A stretch of DNA of 64,000 bases from Jackrogersella multiformis (Eukaryota > Ascomycota > Sordariomycetes > Xylariales > Hypoxylaceae): NCBI GenBank assembly GCA_902806575.1, contig CADCXD010000010.1:2294001-2358000 (forward strand). Direction: 5' to 3'. Below, piece after piece: positions 57,476-64,000 of the stretch; within the stretch, counting starts at the first letter, position 1; each line of letters starts with the position of its first letter. The notes under the pieces were generated by a model, which did no database searches, was not told the origin of the DNA, and was given only the letters and a program-made list of their open reading frames with translations. The translations under genes were made by a program, and so were the position numbers.

Positions 57476-58844
57476 ACCGGAGCGGGCCGCGTGTAAGGTG
57501 GAGGAACTATATCGGGAGCTAGGTATAAGTTTAAGGTAGCGGGTGGGATCCAGGGAAGTTACCTTGAAGGACAACGATATGCCATTATATCTTACACGTG
57601 GGACCCATGAGCACTGCCTTCTAGTCATTATCATGATCATTCTCATCCCATGCTTCATAATCCGGGATATCCTAGAAGGTGCCACTAGTACGCGAAGAAC
57701 GTACCAATTTCTATTATTTATAAAATACAATCTCGAAGATCATATCTGACAAGTTTTCTGTCTTCATTTAGGTCAACGTTGCATGCATCGATCAGAGAAG
57801 AACAACTCCTAAGTTACCTAGGTAGGTAACTAGGTAGCAGTTGAGACAAGACGGCAGTTAAATATCTAGTGCAAAGCAAGCCGAGTTTTTGTTTAGTTAA
57901 CGTGGTATCTAATAAAATGGTTTCTTAATTGATTATAACTATTCACAGGTAACCTAGTGAATTAAGTTAATGGAAAGTGACGTTGATGTCGTATAAATAT
58001 ATCACACCGTCTCTGCTAGCCCTAGGGAGACTATCGACGATTAACGAACAATCCATCATCGTCAGAATTTCCTTTCCAGAGTTAAAATACCTTTAAAACT
58101 CATTTATTGGATATCTATAAGATAATGATCTCAATCGAGCGACATTCATGTAGAGCTAGGCAATACCCCTATTCCTAGCTAGGTACCTAGGTGATCAGCA
58201 ACTCACCCCTTTCTACCCCTCAATGTCATTAGCCCAGCAAGAGATGGTAGATACCGCATTCATATTCCTCTGATCTTAAGTGTTCTAGCACATGGGCAGT
58301 GAGAGCCTGTTGTAAGTGACCATCACTGACTATAATAATGCCGATGATACGGCCCTGCAATGTGCTATTCGTGGAAATGAATCGGCAGGGCCCGAAGTTA
58401 TATACCGTCTGTTCGACCTGAAGAGTTTAACGACGTTAACGCCTACGAAAGAGGTCTTACATCTGAGTGGCTTTTGGCCGAGAGCAGAAATAGGGAGATG
58501 TAGAAAGGCACCGTCCAAATGCGTTGATACCTTGCTAGTGATGACGGTAAAGGGGGGTGAGGGCGTCAGTAATCTTGGAAGATTCTCGAATTATCTAGAA
58601 CAGAGAGTGAAAGACGAGAAGAAGAGGATCGTTTAAAACTCGATAGCTACCTAGCCTACGTACCTAGGTAGGTAGGCAGTACGCCGTATAAGGCACCATC
58701 AATCCAGAGACATAGGTACGTAGGTACATAGAAGAATCTAGCGTGACGCGACAGGCGGTTCGTGACCAACCAAAGTTTGGAATATATAGCCAAATTATTA
58801 ATCAGCTCATAACGAGTTCGGAGCCGCAGCTTGGTCGGGGGTCC
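57476..58844. other. Intergenic region
   Basis: Contains ACCTAGGT-family copies at about 57818-57840, 58175-58190 and 58648-58675. A 106-codon frame at 58316-58636 begins without an ATG; it has a faintly ankyrin-like TALQCAIRGNE stretch and is treated as unsupported. Confidence 0.55.
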
Positions 58845-58916
58845 AGTGGTGTAGTGGTGTAGTGGTGTAGTGGTGTAGTGGTGTAGTGGTGTAGTGGTGT
58901 AGTGGTGTAGTGGTGG
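58845..58916 (+). repeat. AGTGGTGT 8-mer tandem array, nine copies
   Basis: Nine head-to-tail copies of AGTGGTGT, the last ending GG. Each junction creates TGGTGTAGTGG, an exact match to the tRNA box A consensus TRGYnnAnnnG. On the minus strand it translates as an 8-residue repeat, but there is no support for a gene. Confidence 0.95.
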
Positions 58917-59002
58917 TTGTGGTGAGGATGAACTCAACGCCTTCGCAGATTCGAATCACCGAGATTACGTCGATCGCAGGCCCTTCTTTTTTTTTTTTTT
59001 TT
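58900..59002 (+). other. Possible RNA polymerase III-type unit or tRNA-derived relic
   Basis: The last box A-like 8-mer is followed about 40 bases later by GATTCGAATC (58948-58957), close to box B (GGTTCGANTCC), and then by a 16-T run (58987-59002) that could terminate Pol III. No proper cloverleaf can be drawn: the T-stem arms do not pair. It may be a degenerate tRNA or SINE relic. Transcription is unproven. Confidence 0.3.
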
Positions 59003-60446
59003 AATTCTATGTGAGGAGGGTTTTTTTTTCATTTCTTTTACTTTATTTATTCATTATCACCGACGTAGGCCTAATTCGTTTCATTTCAATTACACTTGCT
59101 CCTTGCTAAAATGTTATATTTCATCATAAACCAAGCACTAGACGTTACAACAACGCCAAGTGAAGTAATCTCGCTCGAAGAAATTCGATGCGTTACTAAT
59201 TTTTGCTCACAGCTGGTGTGATGGTTGAAGAGGTCGAGATATGGCCGACCACTCGGGAATTACCCAGATATAATGGGTAACCAATACCTTGAGCTTCAAT
59301 CCATGATTGCAAGCTCTAAATACGACTTCGATCCTAGCTAAGTAGGTATGTATGTATCTTCTACGGACTACAAAATCCTTCCACGCTCCTCACGATCCAT
59401 ATCCACCTCCTCCACCGACAATTTTCTAGGTCAGGTTAGTTACCATCCCAGCCAAACGAAGGGTAGGACCACCGACAGCAGCGCCAAACCCAAGCAGCCC
59501 AAGAATCAATCCTACCTACCACCCAGCCCGGCCAGCCCAGCCCAGCCCAAGAGAAGGATGAAAGATAAGCGAACAAGTCCCATAACGTCGCAACATCGCA
59601 ACCATGCACGGCACTCTACTATCCATACCTACCACCGAGGGTGCCATGCCGCGGTTACAGTGCGCCAAGACGTTGCAACGGCAGAGCTCTACTAATAGAG
59701 GATCGATATAGCCGGATCGGCCCAGCCAACCAGCAGAGGCCAGTATGCCTAGAATGGCAGTTATGCTGGCCAGCCTGCCGCCTACCTACCTATTACCTCT
59801 GTGGGGTAATTGGGGGTCAGGGGCCAAGGAGCACGGGTAGGTTCCATATACATAGCTGGACTCCTTAATTAAATCTGAATCTGTATGTAATAACTTTAAA
59901 TCGATCTACTTCCCTCTAGAATTATGACTTTATTGGTTGGTGTTGGCTTAGCCCTAGTAAAGCTAGCCTAAGCCTCCTTTCGTCTCCTCATAATAGTCTT
60001 AGGCCCGGAGAATCGTTCGTAATCACTCCGAATAGCAGGATCACGACCTGAGCGAAGCAATCATGATTAGTCGGTTTATGACGAAGTGATTATTATCTTC
60101 GTTATGTGCTGGATAACCTAAGCAAGAGCCTATGCCATCCTAAGCTCTGTAAGTCCTACATGGTTTCCTTCTCTCTCCTGCAAAATGCCAAGAACGCCTT
60201 GTTATGATACCCTCCAAGTGACCTGGACACGGCAAACTGTCCGTGTTATGCTAGTACGTACAGTTCAATCCCCGAAAAAGAAGTCGTTGTGAGATCCCTC
60301 CGTGCCGCCCCATTGCCAAGATGTCCTCTATTGATTTCATGATATTACCGATGTAGGTTCTTTTCCATCTGGCACCAAACCGTTTCACTCCTCTTTATGC
60401 ACCTAAATACCTCGAGAGCGTCTTTAAACGAAGACGATGTCGGGAA
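59003..60446. other. Intergenic region
   Basis: A second T-run lies at 59021-59029. A CAGCCC-type repeat lies near 59522-59550. No gene is recognised; open frames near 59348-59868 are compositionally biased. Confidence 0.6.
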
Positions 60447-62288
60447 TCAATCAGGAGATATCCACGCAGGCTTTGTACACTCGCCCACCGCGTCGATCCA
60501 GTCATTGATGCCCTTCAGGTGCCAGCCACTTTCCCACCTAGCCTTAGAATTGCTATCGTCAGGCGCCGTCTTAGGCGCACCGAGTTTGAAACTCTTGGCA
60601 GTGCAGCACACTTCCTCGTGCCAACGATACTGGAAGCATGATCGATTTCGTTTCTTGTCGTTCATGGACTTCTTCCATGCTTCCCTGGCCGCAGCATCGC
60701 TTGGTGAGGTATCCTCGGCGACCTCTGTGTCGTTGGCATCGCCGGGACCGTTGTTCTTCCTAGGCATAATGCCATGCAAGTCCCATTCTTCTTCATCTGG
60801 GACGTCTTGGGACCCACAGACCTTCGCACAATTCTCCGGCGATTTCCAGGCCTCCTTTTCGACGTCATTCATTTCGTCCTTATTCTTCTGCCTGTCGCGC
60901 AGATGCCCTTCAGCGCTTGACTGGGCGTCGGGATCTGGGTTGAGGTAACAGACATCATCCGAAAGGTTATCCCAATCATGTCGCGATACTTGCATTTTTG
61001 GCCGGATTAGACCTTCGTATAGGTCCTTGATGAGAAGAGTGTTCTATCAGCTGGTCAGTAAACACGCATCTTAAAATTATCCACCAGGTGCATGGTTTAA
61101 TGGCTGTCTAGGTGATTGAAGCACGGAGACAAAGAGCTCACTTACATCAGTCTTGCGTGTTTGCTCAAACTGCCACACGCTGCTGATTTCTTCGGCGTTC
61201 ATATGATGCATAGTAAGTATCGGCTCACACCAATGGCCGGGACCATATGGTAGCGTGCTCGGCTTCTCGCCATTGATCATGGGCCAAACCTGCCGGATCT
61301 TGACGTCCTCGTACTCCTCTAAGGCCTGCGCCAACATTAAGTCGCCACAACACTCGTGAGCCCCTTTGATGTTGTACTGCTTGACCACGCCTGGGTGATA
61401 TTCGATTAGGTGCTTCAACAACGTGCCACTTATTATATATCCGGAACCACCGTGAGCGAACGGAGTTCCTCCTATGAAGCTTCGACTGCCCAGATAGAGC
61501 TTCTCGCGATGATTCAAGCGGGATTCTTTCTTCAGCCAATGCATCACGTTGGCCCAGAAGACATACGTATCGGCTTCGGCGAAGATGTACCAATCACGAC
61601 CGGGGCGCATCTTCCAAGTTTGCTCCATTATTGGGAGGAACTTATACTTGTCAAGGTTCCAGGCCTTCTGACCATCCCTCTTCGCATCTACGCATGATTT
61701 TTGCGATACCGGACATTCTTTTTGGTCGCGATATAGGTCGAAGTCGGAGTTATGAGCTTTTGCAGATTCTTCGAATTCGGATAGAGCGTCGTAGATGTGG
61801 TAGGGCCCAACTTGTTGCTCCTAATGAAGAAAATTAGCCTCTGTATATTTGACGACGGTCTGGCGCCAGAGATCGTGCCTGGCGCAGAGATCGCCGGAAA
61901 ATCGGAACAGTGATCGTACCATATCGGAAAAGATTAGGAAATCGGGAATGCAATTTAATGTGGTCAATAACTGGGTAGGAATGCGATCGAAGGCTTCTGT
62001 CGCGCCCGTCTTCATGACCAAGAGAACACCATCGGTATCGGGGAAATTTGCGCAGGGATTGCTCGAATTGTAGTATCGATTGACCATTTCCTTGTTTCCT
62101 TCGGTATACAGCGTATTGTTATATACTGGACCGCCGAAATAATCCGTGACACTTTGATAATAATCACGAGCATATTCGAATGGCGCATCCTTCCACTGTG
62201 GACGAACGTGCAGGTAGGTCGCGACTAAGGCTAAGATAGCAAGGGTGCCGAAGACCCTTGACCGGCGGTATATGGGTGAGGCGATCAT
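60447..62288 (-). CDS. GT31-like (fringe/beta-1,3-galactosyltransferase-type) glycosyltransferase
   Basis: Three exons on the minus strand: 62288-61920, 61820-61146 and 61043-60447, giving 546 residues. Both introns (99 and 102 bp) are in phase 0. Intron 1 is open in frame nearly to its end, so exon 1 at first seems to run into a TAG; splicing after FLIFSDM restores the family sequence EQQVGPYHIYDAL. The protein is a type II Golgi membrane protein with an N-terminal anchor (about 12-26, VFGTLAILALVATYL). A nucleotide-sugar/metal DxD-like motif EADTY lies at 205-209 (WYIFAEADTYVFWANV), followed by GGSGYIISG and ECCGDLMLAQAL, as in fungal fringe-like enzymes (DUF604/GT31). It should add a hexose to a glycoprotein or glycolipid. 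The C-terminal 200 residues are charged and family-specific. The acceptor is unknown. Confidence 0.88.
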
Positions 62289-64000
62289 GGTGACTATTAT
62301 GTCCTTGTGAATTCAAATGCGAACTGCATTAAGACGGAACTCCTTGAGGAGATCGGCAATAGGGACACATTGGCGAAAGTAATTCTACCAAGACGAATTT
62401 GAGAGAAGATCCGTAAGGAAATCCGTAGAACGTAAGTAAGTACAAAGGCAGGTTGACGCAAAAACGAGGTCAAGCAAACCCGAAAAGAATTCCAAAGTGG
62501 GAAGAAATGATCAAAATATCATGGCCACATGTCAAAGGAGAAGAAATCGAAAGATGAAAAGTTTAGAAAATACAAAATACAAAATAAAGAATACAAAATA
62601 CCAGATGTACCTACTCTTAGGTAGATACCTTGGGCAGGTAAGAATAGCTTGGTAGGTGGAGGTTTGCGCCTACCTCTTCTACACTATCTATCTACATATT
62701 AATACACTGCAAACGTACATGTAATGTAAGTATCGGTAGTACATGTACATACTTCGTACGCACCTACTGCAAAAATACACTAGGTAGGCACAGGATCGTA
62801 TCACGAAATATTGTCCAGGGTCCCATGTCAGCTTTGGCCGACTCTGCCGGTCCAGATCCATGACTAGGCTATTGGAGTGGAGATATGAGGCTGGAAAATA
62901 CTTGAGCTGGTTAGCTCTTTTTACGACAATATCTCGTATCGTCATTAAGCTGATAGCAGTGACGGATACATTAGCAAGCTTCGAAATGAGGAGGTGCTAG
63001 GTATGCAGGAATGTACCTACCTAAGCTACCCAATGTACCTAGGTAGGTTGATATACCTAACCTAAGTAAATCGGAAATCTCGTCTTTGAGCATTCTTCTA
63101 TCAGGTATGTAGGTACTACGTACATGTCGTGTTCCCCGAGTCAATTAAAGAAGAAACTTTGGTGGAACGGGACGGGTAGCGGTTATTAGACTAATGTTGT
63201 GTTACTCTTTCGTCAGCGCCATCACCTGGGCAGCCAACCGCTCTTACTGGCTGCTTTATCTCGTCTCAGATGCATGCAACCGTCAATCTCTTATTGATTC
63301 GTGTCCCTCTTCGAAGTCTTATAATCGAAACGCTTACGTAAATAAATAAGGGGCACATGTATAGGAAATGCAACGTGAAAGGTATATCATTAGCTAGTAA
63401 GATGCTTGATTTGAAGACACCTCTTTAATTGGCAGGCAGCGGTCCTCCATGTGTTTGGTAAAACAATGCTTAAACCCACATGAAATAAAGTAGCAACAGT
63501 GGATGTCTGGCATGATCAGTTGATTTACTATTGAAGATGGTGTCATGAGGCATAATTACATACCTAGGTAGGTATGTAGATACCAAGTATGTGTTATACT
63601 AAATTCTAAAGGGAGATAATCAGTACTTAGGTACCTAGAGGTAATAGAGATGTGTATCACACAAGTTCGCTTATTAATAATGGCTCGCTCGTCTAGATTT
63701 CATCTGACGAACGGCGAATGGTCTAAACCTTCAGCTGTCAAGGAGTGGAGAGCCCCAGAAACTCTGCACGTCATAACTACCAGGGTACCTACCTAGGTAC
63801 CTAGGTAGGTATGCTACTTGATGTCGCATCGCTGTAGGTGATGATAAAGGATTGAGTTCCGCCTTATCAAGGTTGAAGGTTTTGACGTTTAAACTATGAA
63901 CGCTAATTTGATGATATTCCCAGGTCGTCGAGTCTCTACATAGCCCTAGTAGTAGACTATAAACTTCTTGCAAGGGTTATGCATGAAGTACCTAGGTGAT
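62289..64000. other. Repeat-rich intergenic region
   Basis: No gene is seen. The ACCTAGGT family is dense: about 62615-62640, 63010-63060, 63558-63580, 63630, 63784-63812 and 63990. ATACAAAATA-type repeats lie near 62570-62600. Confidence 0.65.
63784..63812. repeat. Long palindromic ACCTAGGT cluster
   Basis: Overlapping copies of TACCTACCTAGGTACC and its mirror form almost perfect dyad symmetry. This is the most extended example of the family seen throughout the window. Confidence 0.85.

Noticed and set aside
58656..58937. Minus-strand frame with an 8-residue repeat (HHYTTTPL) that looks like a tandem core-peptide precursor near the UstYa gene
   Set aside because: It is a by-product of an 8-bp microsatellite. 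It has no signal peptide and no dibasic processing sites.
61821..61823. In-frame TAG in the GT31-like gene, first taken as a nonsense mutation
   Set aside because: It is the last codon-sized triplet of a 99-bp intron with a CTAAT branch site; splicing after FLIFSDM restores the family sequence.

Overview
The window looks like nuclear DNA of a filamentous ascomycete, probably a Sordariomycete; Xylariales is only a guess. Genes carry short introns (about 45-100 bp) with GT..AG ends and CTAAC/CTAAT-like branch sites. The families present are typical of Pezizomycotina: Zn2Cys6 factor, F-box, Clr5-ankyrin, DUF1996, UstYa, P450 and rhodopsin-domain (SAT4/PTH11-like) proteins. Repeats carry the C-to-T signature of repeat-induced point mutation (RIP). 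A palindromic ACCTAGGT family is scattered through introns and intergenic DNA.

Layout. 1-6.5 kb: gene-poor DNA with simple repeats, the decayed 3' half of a highly reducing polyketide synthase (minus strand) and a 55-bp inverted repeat. 6.5-15.8 kb: AlkB-like dioxygenase, alpha/beta hydrolase, PIF1-like helicase, secreted DUF1996 protein and one small uncertain gene. 18-26.8 kb: 4CL-like acyl-CoA ligase, F-box protein, and a divergent pair of NmrA-like reductase and Zn2Cys6 factor. 28.4-32.2 kb: a four-exon Clr5-ankyrin gene.

34.0-49.2 kb: a rhodopsin-domain membrane protein gene is split by a complete Ty3/gypsy-type LTR element (34410-41195, TSD TTTAT). A second related element lies just downstream in the opposite orientation (42305-49206, TSD ATGCA). 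Both are extremely AT-rich and riddled with stops, yet the 1.1 kb of host DNA between them is intact.

49.3-57.5 kb: an accessory block with an APH/CHK-like kinase, a P450, a very small predicted secreted peptide, a second rhodopsin-domain protein and a UstYa-family protein. UstYa plus P450 plus a secreted peptide recalls fungal RiPP clusters. This is the best candidate here for an undescribed system, but the link is inference. 57.5-64 kb: an odd array of tRNA box A-like 8-mers followed by a box B-like site and a T-run, then a GT31-like glycosyltransferase and repeat-rich intergenic DNA.

All splice models were made by eye from frame continuity, splice signals and family motifs; none is backed by transcripts.
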